Positions 1-5,167 of a DNA stretch of 5,167 nucleotides are shown here, piece by piece. The notes beneath the pieces are model-generated. The model was not told the DNA's origin and ran no database searches. It saw nothing but the letters and a program-made list of their open reading frames with translations. The number at the start of each line of letters is the position of its first letter. Position 1 is the stretch's first letter. Location of the stretch: contig CAJABS010000199.1 of the NCBI GenBank assembly GCA_903938075.1, positions 1 to 5,167 of the forward strand. Reading direction: 5' to 3'. The translations under genes were made by a program, and so were the position numbers. This stretch comes from an uncultured Chloroflexota bacterium (GTDB lineage: Bacteria > Chloroflexota > Limnocylindria > Limnocylindrales > Limnocylindraceae).

Positions 1-810
1 ATGCTCCTTCACCTCAATGACGACGTAGAGATTGCCAGCAGGGCCGCCGCGGCGACCAGGCTCACCCTGACCGCTCAGTCGAATCTGCGTGCCGTCATCA
101 ACGCCGGGTGGAATCTCAACATGGAGTCGCTTTGTGCCGTTGAGTCGCCCCTCGCCGCGGCAGGTTGGGCACTGCTTCTCAATGATGCGCCCCTCGCCGC
201 CACACTTTGCACACGGCGCTTCGACCGCCATCTGGCCGAGCATCGTTTGTCGCACGGTGCGCACCGAGCCGCGTCCGCCGCAGCCGTCGCACTCCTTGGT
301 TCCTGAGCCCTTGGCGGCGCCGCTCCCCGAGCAACCATCGCAGGCAACCTTCATCTTCAGATCAAGGTCGCGCGTGCCACCACGAATCGATTCGCTGAAC
401 TCAACGCGCAGGTCGTAGCGCAGGTCGTCGCCCGGGGGTGGGCCACTTCGTCGTGCGCCGCGGCCGCCACCACCAAAGAAGCCTTCAAAGAGATCCTCAA
501 TGCCGCCGCCGCCGAAGCCACCCTGGAAGCCGCCTTGGAATCCACCAGGGAATCCGCCTGCGCCGCCAGGGCCTGGGCCACCCGCTCCACCACCAACGCC
601 GGCCTCGCCGAACTGGTCGTAGCGGGCACGTTGCCCCGCGTCGGAGAGCACCTGATAGGCGTCGTTGATCTCCTTGAATTTGGCCGCGGCGTCGGGAGCC
701 TTCGACACGTCAGGGTGATGCTTCTGGGCCGCCTTGCGGAAGGCCTTCTTGATGTCGTCGGCGCTCGCGCTCTTTGGAACGCCGAGGATCGCGTAGAAGT
801 CTCGTGCCAT
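1..810 (-). CDS. dnaJ: Chaperone DnaJ (Hsp40, type I), C-terminus cut by window edge
   Basis: Co-chaperone that binds unfolded polypeptides in the cytosol and stimulates DnaK ATP hydrolysis. The visible 270 residues read without interruption to the window edge. Residues 1-70 are the J domain, starting MARDFYAILGV, with the essential HPD tripeptide at 32-34 and the YDQFG end of helix IV near 65-69. Residues 71-118 are a Gly/Phe-rich linker with a DLFEGFFG motif. The zinc-binding region has all four CxxCxGxG repeats: CDGCSGSG (157-164), CDGCGGRG (174-181), CAKCGGEG (200-207) and CPTCRGEG (214-221). The client-binding C-terminal domain follows and is cut off; family members are about 370-380 residues, so roughly 100 are missing. 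The ATG at 810-808 is the only sensible start: an in-frame TGA lies at 825-823 and the J domain begins at once. The start is 7 bp after the permease 2 stop, with a weak Shine-Dalgarno (AAGTAGG, 823-817) overlapping that stop. The four zinc motifs separate it from CbpA-type and other shorter J proteins. Confidence 0.97.
   Translation of the reverse strand, partial: MARDFYAILGVPKSASADDIKKAFRKAAQKHHPDVSKAPDAAAKFKEINDAYQVLSDAGQRARYDQFGEAGVGGGAGGPGPGGAGGFPGGFQGGFQGGFGGGGIEDLFEGFFGGGGRGARRSGPPPGDDLRYDLRVEFSESIRGGTRDLDLKMKVACDGCSGSGAAKGSGTKECDGCGGRGSVRTVRQTMLGQMAVEAPCAKCGGEGRIIEKQCPTCRGEGRLNGTKRLHVEIPPGVDDGTQIRLSGQGEPGRRGGPAGNLYVVIEVKEH
511..558 (-). repeat. Four tandem 12-bp units encoding GGF[P/Q/G] in the DnaJ linker
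   Basis: DnaJ residues 85-100 are four successive four-residue units: GGFP, GGFQ, GGFQ, GGFG. The DNA units differ mainly at third codon positions (GGC/GGT, GGA/GGC, CAA/CAG), so the repeat is kept at protein level rather than being a fresh DNA duplication. It lies in the Gly/Phe region, which in this family is flexible and influences J-domain action on DnaK. The period seen here is more regular than in the E. coli protein. Confidence 0.8.
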
Positions 811-817
811 CGCGCGC

Positions 818-1591
818 CTACTTCAGCAGCAGTACGCCGAGTCGGCGCACCGCATGGCGATAGCCAATGAAGCTAATCGCCGAGAGATACGCAATGTCGA
901 CCAGCATGAGCCAGTTCAGGTCGCCGAAGCAGAGCGAGCGCACCAGATGTGTGCCGCGCGTCAGTGGCGAAAGCTCCACGATCCAGCGCAGCGCCCCTGG
1001 GTAGATCTCTACCGGGTAGAAGGTCGCCGAGAAGAGGAAGAGCGGCGTCAGGATGATAAAGAGGAAGTCAAAGTCTTTCCACGAGCGCATGTGCGTGGTG
1101 ATGGCGAAACCAGCGGCACCGAATGAGAAGCCAATGAAGATGACGGCGAGTGGGGTCAGCAGCGCGAGAGGCGACGCGACCAGACCGAGGGCGAGCATCA
1201 CGATCAGGAACGCGGTGGCATAGATCACGCCACGCAGGTTTGACCAGAGCAGCTCGCCGACCGCGAGGTCGCCCACACCAACAGGGGTTGAGAGGATTGC
1301 GTCGTAGACCTTGCCGTACTTCAACTTGTAGAAGATGTTGAACGTTGAGTCGAAGATCGCGCCGTTCATGGCCGCACTTGCAAGAAGCGCTGGGGCGACG
1401 AAGGCCGCATACGGAACGTCGGCACCGCCATACGGAATGGTGCCGATGACACCGCCAACGCCGTAGCCGATGCCAAGCAGGAAGAAGAGCGGTTCAAAGA
1501 AGCCGGTCACGATGATCAGCCACTGTCGTCGATAGACGAAGACATTGCGCTCAAAGACGCTAAAGGCGCGTGGTGCGAGGCTGGCAATCAC
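818..1591 (-). CDS. ABC-2 type transporter permease (second membrane subunit, NodJ/DrrB-like)
   Basis: Membrane-spanning subunit of an ABC exporter, 257 residues, typical for the ABC-2 permease family. No signal peptide is evident. A short cytoplasmic N-terminus with YRRQW (20-24) leads into about six hydrophobic segments: roughly 25-50, 61-80, 113-138, 141-166, 174-192 and 225-245. The loop YPVEIYP followed by ELSPLTRGTHLVRSL (about 192-210) matches the region between TM5 and TM6 in NodJ-like permeases, which usually reads P-[IV]-x(4)-P followed by PL[TR]HG and an R. The start is GTG at 1591-1589, overlapping the permease 1 stop as GTGA; AAGAGG at 1605-1600, 8 bp upstream, is a good Shine-Dalgarno. 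It is a divergent paralog of permease 1 (shared YRR[QE]W, F[FI]EPL, APAL[LM]xSxAMN), so the two probably form a heterodimer with the upstream ATPase. The substrate cannot be inferred. The fold and family are secure; the role is generic. Confidence 0.93.
   Translation of the reverse strand: MIASLAPRAFSVFERNVFVYRRQWLIIVTGFFEPLFFLLGIGYGVGGVIGTIPYGGADVPYAAFVAPALLASAAMNGAIFDSTFNIFYKLKYGKVYDAILSTPVGVGDLAVGELLWSNLRGVIYATAFLIVMLALGLVASPLALLTPLAVIFIGFSFGAAGFAITTHMRSWKDFDFLFIILTPLFLFSATFYPVEIYPGALRWIVELSPLTRGTHLVRSLCFGDLNWLMLVDIAYLSAISFIGYRHAVRRLGVLLLK
1588..1591 (-). other. GTGA stop/start overlap between permease 1 and permease 2
   Basis: The start GTG of permease 2 (1591-1589) shares bases with the TGA stop of permease 1 (1590-1588). 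This 4-base overlap is a classic arrangement for translational coupling, in which terminating ribosomes reinitiate and the two membrane subunits are made in similar amounts. Confidence 0.9.
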
Positions 1592-2433
1592 TTCAGCATC
1601 CTCTTACGGAAGAGGTAGATCGCGACAACCGTGCCGACGATTCCCCAGAGCAGCAGAGCGCCGACGTGGAACCAGACGTAGGTGACCGGGGTCCCCAGCG
1701 CCATCGAGCGGCTGAGGGCAACGCCGTGCGCGAGTGGGGTGAACCACGAGAGCACCTGGGCGGCAAACGGCAGATTCTCGATCGGGAAGTAGGTCCCTGA
1801 GAAGAAGCCGAGCGGGGTGATGATCAGTCGGAAGAGGAAGGCGAACCCCTGGTCAGACTTCTGTGTCACCGAGAAGGCGGCCATCGGCGCGCCGAAGGCG
1901 AAGGCGGTGAGCACGGAGACCGCGATCATGCCGAGCGCGCCCGTTGGGCTCGTCGCGATCCCCGTAACGAGAAGGACGCCGGCAAAGAAGGCGGCGGCGA
2001 AGGCAACCTTTCCTACGATGAAGGTGATCGCACCCACCATGACATCGGCGGCGTTCAGCGGCGTTGCCACCATGGCGTGATAGATGCGCACCCAGGCAAC
2101 ACGCGCCAAGATCGGCCACGCCGCCTCGCTGGTCGCAAGATTCATCGCCGAACTGACCATCAGGGCTGGAGCGATGTAGGCCACGTAGCTCACTCCGCCA
2201 GTGATCTCAGCCGCCTTGTCACCAACGAGCACGCCGAGACCAATGCCGAGTCCTGCGAGCACCACCAGTGGCTCAATGAAACCGCTGAAGACGGAGCCCT
2301 GCCACTCGCGCCGATAGACGGTGACCATGTAGCCAACAACGTGGCGCCAGCGCGTTGGGTGTGGTGCCGCCTCACGAATAGCGGCGAGCCGGCTGCGCGT
2401 TCGATTCGGTGCGACGCTTGAAGCGGCGGTCAC
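1588..2433 (-). CDS. ABC-2 type transporter permease (first membrane subunit, NodJ/DrrB-like)
   Basis: Membrane subunit of an ABC exporter, 281 residues from the chosen start. A longer reading from an ATG at 2499 is possible, but it would overlap the ATPase gene by 70 bp. The GTG at 2433-2431 overlaps the ATPase stop as GTGA, exactly as at the next junction, so I prefer it. No clear Shine-Dalgarno precedes this GTG, which fits dependence on coupling. The first 35 or so residues are polar and basic, probably cytoplasmic, and longer than the tail of permease 2. About six hydrophobic segments follow: roughly 50-72, 81-103, 131-158, 163-188, 197-214 and 250-275. YRREW (40-44) and FIEPL (52-56) sit before and in TM1, YIAPALMVSSAMN is in TM2, and YFPIENLP then FTPLAHGVALSR (215-242) is the NodJ-like loop before TM6. 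It is paralogous to permease 2 and probably pairs with it. The exported substrate is unknown. Confidence 0.92.
   Translation of the reverse strand: MTAASSVAPNRTRSRLAAIREAAPHPTRWRHVVGYMVTVYRREWQGSVFSGFIEPLVVLAGLGIGLGVLVGDKAAEITGGVSYVAYIAPALMVSSAMNLATSEAAWPILARVAWVRIYHAMVATPLNAADVMVGAITFIVGKVAFAAAFFAGVLLVTGIATSPTGALGMIAVSVLTAFAFGAPMAAFSVTQKSDQGFAFLFRLIITPLGFFSGTYFPIENLPFAAQVLSWFTPLAHGVALSRSMALGTPVTYVWFHVGALLLWGIVGTVVAIYLFRKRMLK
1600..1605 (-). promoter_or_regulatory. Ribosome binding site of permease 2 (AAGAGG)
   Basis: AAGAGG lies 8 bp upstream of the GTG start of permease 2, inside the last codons of permease 1 (RKRMLK). It supports the GTG at 1591 as the start and complements the overlap-driven coupling. 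Confidence 0.65.
2430..2433 (-). other. GTGA stop/start overlap between ABC ATPase and permease 1
   Basis: The GTG start of permease 1 (2433-2431) overlaps the TGA stop of the ATPase (2432-2430). It has the same design as the permease 1/permease 2 junction, and it decides the start of permease 1 against the ATG further upstream at 2499. Confidence 0.85.
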
Positions 2434-3380
2434 TCGTCGAGGGTCCGACCGGTTAGTCGAAGGAAGACGTCCTCCAAGCTTGAGCGACGCACGAGCCAAC
2501 TCTCAGGATCGAGACCGTGCTCCAGCGCGCGGGCGTGTGCCGCCTCGCCGTTTTCGCAACCAACGATCACGCGCTCCGCGAGACGCTCATAGCGATCGCC
2601 AATCCCTTCCAGCACCTTCGTGTCGATTGATTCCGTGCCGTTTGGGAAGCGCAGCTCGAGCACTTCGCGCGACGCATGTTCAACGATGAGCTGTCGCGGC
2701 GAGCCTTCGGCAACGATCTTTGCCTGATCCATTACGACGAGTCGATCGCAGAGCTGCTCGGCCTCATCCATGTAGTGCGTGGTCAAGACAATGGTGGTGC
2801 CACCGCGCTTCAGTCGCTGCAGCGCATCCCACAAGAGGTGTCGCGCCTGTGGATCGAGTCCGGTGGTCGGCTCGTCGAGCATCAAAATGCGCGGGCTAGC
2901 AATGAGCGATCGCGCAATGGAGAGTCGGCGCTTCATGCCGCCCGAGAGCGGCTCCACCTGATCCTTGGCGCGGTCGCTGAGCTGGAAGAGTTCCAAAAGT
3001 TCGGCGGCGCGCGTCGCAATGCTGGCGCGGTCCATGCCGAAGAAGCGGCCGAAGACGAGCAGGTTCTCGAGGACGGTCAGCTCCATATCGAGCGTCTCCT
3101 GCTGGTGAACAACGCCGATCTGGCCACGGATCTCGGACCCGTGGAGGTCAGGATCCATGTCAAAGATTTCGAGGGTGCCCGCCGAGCGCGGCGACACACC
3201 CGCGATCATGCGCATGGTCGTCGTCTTCCCGGCCCCGTTGGGCCCGAGGAAGCCGAAGAACTCGCCGTCGCGGACCTCGAAGTCGATGCCGTCCACGGCC
3301 GACCGCGCCCCGAAGACCTTCGTCAGGCCTTGGGCGCGGATCAGCGCGGTAGGTTCAGATGCGGAGTTGGTCATACCCAT
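2430..3380 (-). CDS. ABC transporter ATP-binding protein (DrrA/NodI/CcmA-type exporter)
   Basis: Cytoplasmic nucleotide-binding subunit that powers export through the two downstream permeases, 316 residues, a usual length for DrrA-like proteins. Every ATPase motif is present: Walker A GPNGAGKTT (46-54), Q-loop glutamine 93, signature LSGGMKRRL (145-153), Walker B ILMLDE (165-170) with catalytic E170, D-loop TGLD (173-176) and H-loop H202 in TTHYMDEAEQL. The SGGMKRRL and THYMDEAE wording is typical of the DrrA/NodI exporter group rather than of importers. Beyond residue 230 a C-terminal extension ends in SSLEDVFLRLTGR (300-312), also common in this group. The start is the ATG at 3380-3378, with a near-perfect AAGGAGGT 7 bp upstream; a second in-frame ATG two codons later has poorer spacing. 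It begins 3 bp after the dnaK stop and overlaps permease 1 by 4 bp. The family is sure. The substrate (drug, lipid or glycan) is not determinable. Confidence 0.96.
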   Translation of the reverse strand: MGMTNSASEPTALIRAQGLTKVFGARSAVDGIDFEVRDGEFFGFLGPNGAGKTTTMRMIAGVSPRSAGTLEIFDMDPDLHGSEIRGQIGVVHQQETLDMELTVLENLLVFGRFFGMDRASIATRAAELLELFQLSDRAKDQVEPLSGGMKRRLSIARSLIASPRILMLDEPTTGLDPQARHLLWDALQRLKRGGTTIVLTTHYMDEAEQLCDRLVVMDQAKIVAEGSPRQLIVEHASREVLELRFPNGTESIDTKVLEGIGDRYERLAERVIVGCENGEAAHARALEHGLDPESWLVRRSSLEDVFLRLTGRTLDE

Positions 3381-3383
3381 AGG

Positions 3384-5167
3384 TTAGACCTCCTTCGCTT
3401 CGCCTTCGATCGTCTCCTCGCTGGCAGGGGTTGGCTCACCACTTTCGGCGCCGTTTGCACCCTCGGCCTGGCTCTGCTGGTAGGCGGCGGTGCCGATCTC
3501 CGTCATGAGTCGCGCGAGCGCCTCGCCCTTCTCCTTCAGGAGCGCCTGGTCTTCACCCTTGAGGGCCTCGCGGACCTCGCCGATGAGTCCTTCGGCTTCG
3601 GACTTCTTTGCTGCATCGACCTTGTCGCCAAGATCGGTGAGCGTCTTCTCCGCCTGGAAGGCGAGCGCTTCGGTCTGATTGCGGAAGTCGACCGCCTCGC
3701 GGCGTGCCTTGTCTTCTGCCTCATGATCCTTCGCCTCGCGCACCATGCGATCAACATCGTCCTTGCCGAGCATCGAGCTGCCGGTGATGCGCACCTGCTG
3801 CTCCTTGCCCGTCGCGCGATCCTTCGCCTTCACGTCGAGGATACCGTTCGCATCAATGTCGAACGTCACCTCAACCTGTGGCACACCGCGCGGAGCGGCG
3901 GGGATCCCGGAGAGGATGAACTTGCCGAGCGTCTTGTTGTCGGCGGCAAACTCGCGCTCACCCTGCAGCACGTGGATCTCCACCTGCGGCTGGTTGTCGG
4001 AGGCCGTCGAGAACGTCTGGCTCTTTGAGGTTGGGATCGTCGTGTTGCGCTCGATGAGCTTCGTCATCACGCCACCCAACGTCTCAATGCCGAGCGAGAG
4101 CGGCGTCACGTCGAGCAGCAGCACATCCTTGACGTCGCCCGCGAGGACGCCGCCCTGGATTGCGGCGCCGATCGCCACCACCTCGTCAGGGTTCACACCC
4201 TTCGACGGCTCCTTGCCACCGAAGAGCGCCTTGACCGCTTCGACAACGGCGGGCATGCGCGTCATGCCGCCGACGAGAACGACCTCATCAATCTCAGATG
4301 GCTTCAGTCCCGCATCCTTGAGGGCGGCGAGCACTGGGGCCTTCGTCTTTTCGATCAGGTCGGCGACCAGGGCCTCGAGCTTCGCTCGGGTCAGGGTCAC
4401 CACCACGTGCTTCGGACCGGTCGCGTCGGCCGTGATGTACGGCAGGTTGATCTCGGTCTGGCCCGTGCCGGAGAGCTCAATCTTGGCCTTCTCCGCCGCC
4501 TCCTTGAGGCGCTGGAGGGCCTGCTGATCCTTCGAAAGGTCGATCCCCTGGTCCTTCTTGAACTCAGCCAAGAGCCAGTCGATGATGCGCTGGTCGAAGT
4601 CGTCGCCACCAAGGTGCGTGTCGCCGTTCGACGACTTCACCTCAAAGACGCCGTCGCCAAGCTCCAGGATCGAGATGTCGAACGTGCCGCCACCAAGGTC
4701 GTACACGGCGATCTTCTCTTCCTTCTTCTTGTCGAGACCGTAGGCGAGCGCCGCTGCGGTTGGCTCGTTGATGATGCGCTTTACATCGAGACCCGCGATG
4801 CGGCCGGCATCCTTCGTTGCCTGTCGCTGCGTGTCGTCGAAGTAGGCCGGCACCGTAATCACGGCCTCGGTGATCTTCTCGCCGAGGAACGCCTCTGCAT
4901 CGGCCTTCAGCTTCTGCAGAATCATTGCGGACACTTCTTGCGGCGAATAGGATCCGCCATCGACCTTGACCTTCACGCCGTCGCTGCCGGCATCCTTCTC
5001 AACGACGTACGGAACGAGGCCCTTCGTCTTCAACGACTCAGCGTCGTCAAAACGGCGACCCATGAAACGCTTGATGCTAAAGACGGTATTCGTTGGATTC
5101 GTCACCGCCTGGCGCTTTGCTAGCTGGCCAACGAGTCGCTCGCCACCCTTGCCAAACCCAACAACCG
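3384..5167 (-). CDS. dnaK: Chaperone DnaK (Hsp70), N-terminus cut by window edge
   Basis: ATP-driven cytosolic Hsp70 that binds and releases exposed hydrophobic segments of client proteins, working with DnaJ and GrpE. The first complete codon is at 5165 and 593 residues are visible. About 38 residues, including the first phosphate-binding motif (GIDLGTT in the family), lie outside. The frame runs through the edge (LVGQLAKRQAVTNP), so the GTG at 5105 is an internal valine, not a start. Visible marks: EPTAAALAYGL (about 4763-4731), phosphate-2 motif DLGGGTFD (4700-4677), THLGGDDFD, adenosine-motif VVLVGGMTRMP (4283-4251), NPDEVVAIGAAIQGG, and the allosteric interdomain linker in DVLLLDVTP (4127-4101). 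The peptide-binding beta domain follows, then a helical lid and an acidic tail ending EGEAKEV, an altered form of the usual EEVK-like end. The N-terminal lobe carries the diderm-type insertion after GRRF. The TAA stop (3386-3384) is 3 bp before the ABC ATPase. Its promoter is out of view. Confidence 0.98.
   Translation of the reverse strand, partial: VVGFGKGGERLVGQLAKRQAVTNPTNTVFSIKRFMGRRFDDAESLKTKGLVPYVVEKDAGSDGVKVKVDGGSYSPQEVSAMILQKLKADAEAFLGEKITEAVITVPAYFDDTQRQATKDAGRIAGLDVKRIINEPTAAALAYGLDKKKEEKIAVYDLGGGTFDISILELGDGVFEVKSSNGDTHLGGDDFDQRIIDWLLAEFKKDQGIDLSKDQQALQRLKEAAEKAKIELSGTGQTEINLPYITADATGPKHVVVTLTRAKLEALVADLIEKTKAPVLAALKDAGLKPSEIDEVVLVGGMTRMPAVVEAVKALFGGKEPSKGVNPDEVVAIGAAIQGGVLAGDVKDVLLLDVTPLSLGIETLGGVMTKLIERNTTIPTSKSQTFSTASDNQPQVEIHVLQGEREFAADNKTLGKFILSGIPAAPRGVPQVEVTFDIDANGILDVKAKDRATGKEQQVRITGSSMLGKDDVDRMVREAKDHEAEDKARREAVDFRNQTEALAFQAEKTLTDLGDKVDAAKKSEAEGLIGEVREALKGEDQALLKEKGEALARLMTEIGTAAYQQSQAEGANGAESGEPTPASEETIEGEAKEV
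3388..3395 (-). promoter_or_regulatory. Strong ribosome binding site of the ABC ATPase inside dnaK
   Basis: AAGGAGGT is a full anti-16S match, 7 bp before the ATG at 3380. It is made of the last two sense codons of dnaK (AAG GAG, Lys-Glu) and the start of the final Val codon, so the C-terminal residues KEV of DnaK double as the initiation signal of the transporter. It fixes the ATPase start. Confidence 0.85.

Larger units (their letters stand above)
1..5167 (-). other. Probable single transcription unit: dnaK - ABC ATPase - permease - permease - dnaJ
   Basis: Five codirectional genes are separated by +3, -4, -4 and +7 bp. No room exists for a terminator or a conventional intergenic promoter at any junction. 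An internal promoter inside a coding region cannot be excluded by eye. The promoter and any heat-shock control element (CIRCE for HrcA, HAIR for HspR, or a sigma site) should lie upstream of dnaK, and any terminator after dnaJ; both are outside the window. That the genes share one mRNA is inferred from spacing. Confidence 0.8.

Noticed and set aside
1..306. Plus-strand frame beginning with ATG at base 1
   Set aside because: It is antisense to the DnaJ zinc-binding and C-terminal region, which is unambiguous on the minus strand.
811..817. GCGCGCG run between permease 2 and dnaJ as a possible regulatory element
   Set aside because: It is only 7 bp in a high-GC genome and serves as the spacer between a weak Shine-Dalgarno and the dnaJ ATG.
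2434..2499. Upstream ATG at 2499 as the start of permease 1
   Set aside because: It would add 22 residues overlapping the conserved end of the ATPase. The GTG at 2433 forms the same GTGA overlap as the next junction and gives a normal family length.
2676..4028. 450-codon open frame on the plus strand across the ABC ATPase and dnaK
   Set aside because: It is wholly antisense to two well-conserved genes and its translation is rich in Arg/Leu/Ala/Glu with no recognisable domain. Long antisense frames are common opposite high-GC genes such as dnaK.
3745..4527. 260-codon plus-strand frame opposite dnaK
   Set aside because: It is antisense to the conserved DnaK ATPase and substrate domains. The Ser/Thr/Pro-rich translation is typical of a reverse-frame shadow, with no family resemblance.
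5103..5105. GTG at 5105 as the start of dnaK
   Set aside because: The upstream codons continue in frame to the window edge and match the conserved LVGQxAKRQAVTNP region, so this is an internal valine.
4407..5123. 238-codon plus-strand frame opposite dnaK
   Set aside because: It is a shadow of the DnaK nucleotide-binding domain. No domain is recognisable and it overlaps another shadow frame.

Overview
All five genes in this window lie on the minus strand and are packed head to tail, with at most 7 bp between any two. Read in the direction of transcription (right to left) they are: dnaK (3384-5167, 5' end outside the window), an ABC transporter ATPase (2430-3380), a first ABC-2 type permease (1588-2433), a second ABC-2 type permease (818-1591) and dnaJ (1-810, 3' end outside the window). 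No stretch over 10 bp lacks a gene. There are no RNA genes, insertion sequences or CRISPR arrays.

The main feature is the arrangement. The two partners of the Hsp70 chaperone cycle, DnaK and DnaJ, flank a complete three-gene exporter of the DrrAB/NodIJ type (one nucleotide-binding subunit, two different membrane subunits). The junctions are very tight: 3 bp between dnaK and the ATPase, a 4-base GTGA overlap between ATPase and permease 1, another GTGA overlap between permease 1 and permease 2, and 7 bp between permease 2 and dnaJ. The ribosome binding site of the ATPase lies inside the last codons of dnaK. This points to one polycistronic message in which the transporter is co-expressed with the chaperones, probably from a promoter upstream of dnaK, outside the window. 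grpE, often found between dnaK and dnaJ, is not in this interval.

The organism is a bacterium with fairly high GC (around 60% by eye) that uses GTG starts. Its DnaK has the roughly 25-residue insertion in the N-terminal ATPase lobe that is typical of diderm-type DnaK and missing from Bacillota and Actinomycetota proteins. Together with the general look of the DnaK sequence, this makes me lean towards a high-GC Chloroflexota or a similar lineage, with low confidence. The proteins look intact, and I see no frameshift or broken motif.

Expected roles: DnaJ delivers unfolded clients to DnaK and stimulates its ATPase. The ABC proteins form a membrane exporter whose substrate cannot be read from sequence; drugs, lipids or glycoconjugates are typical of the family. 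Whether the exporter serves envelope stress, or simply sits in a highly expressed operon, is open.
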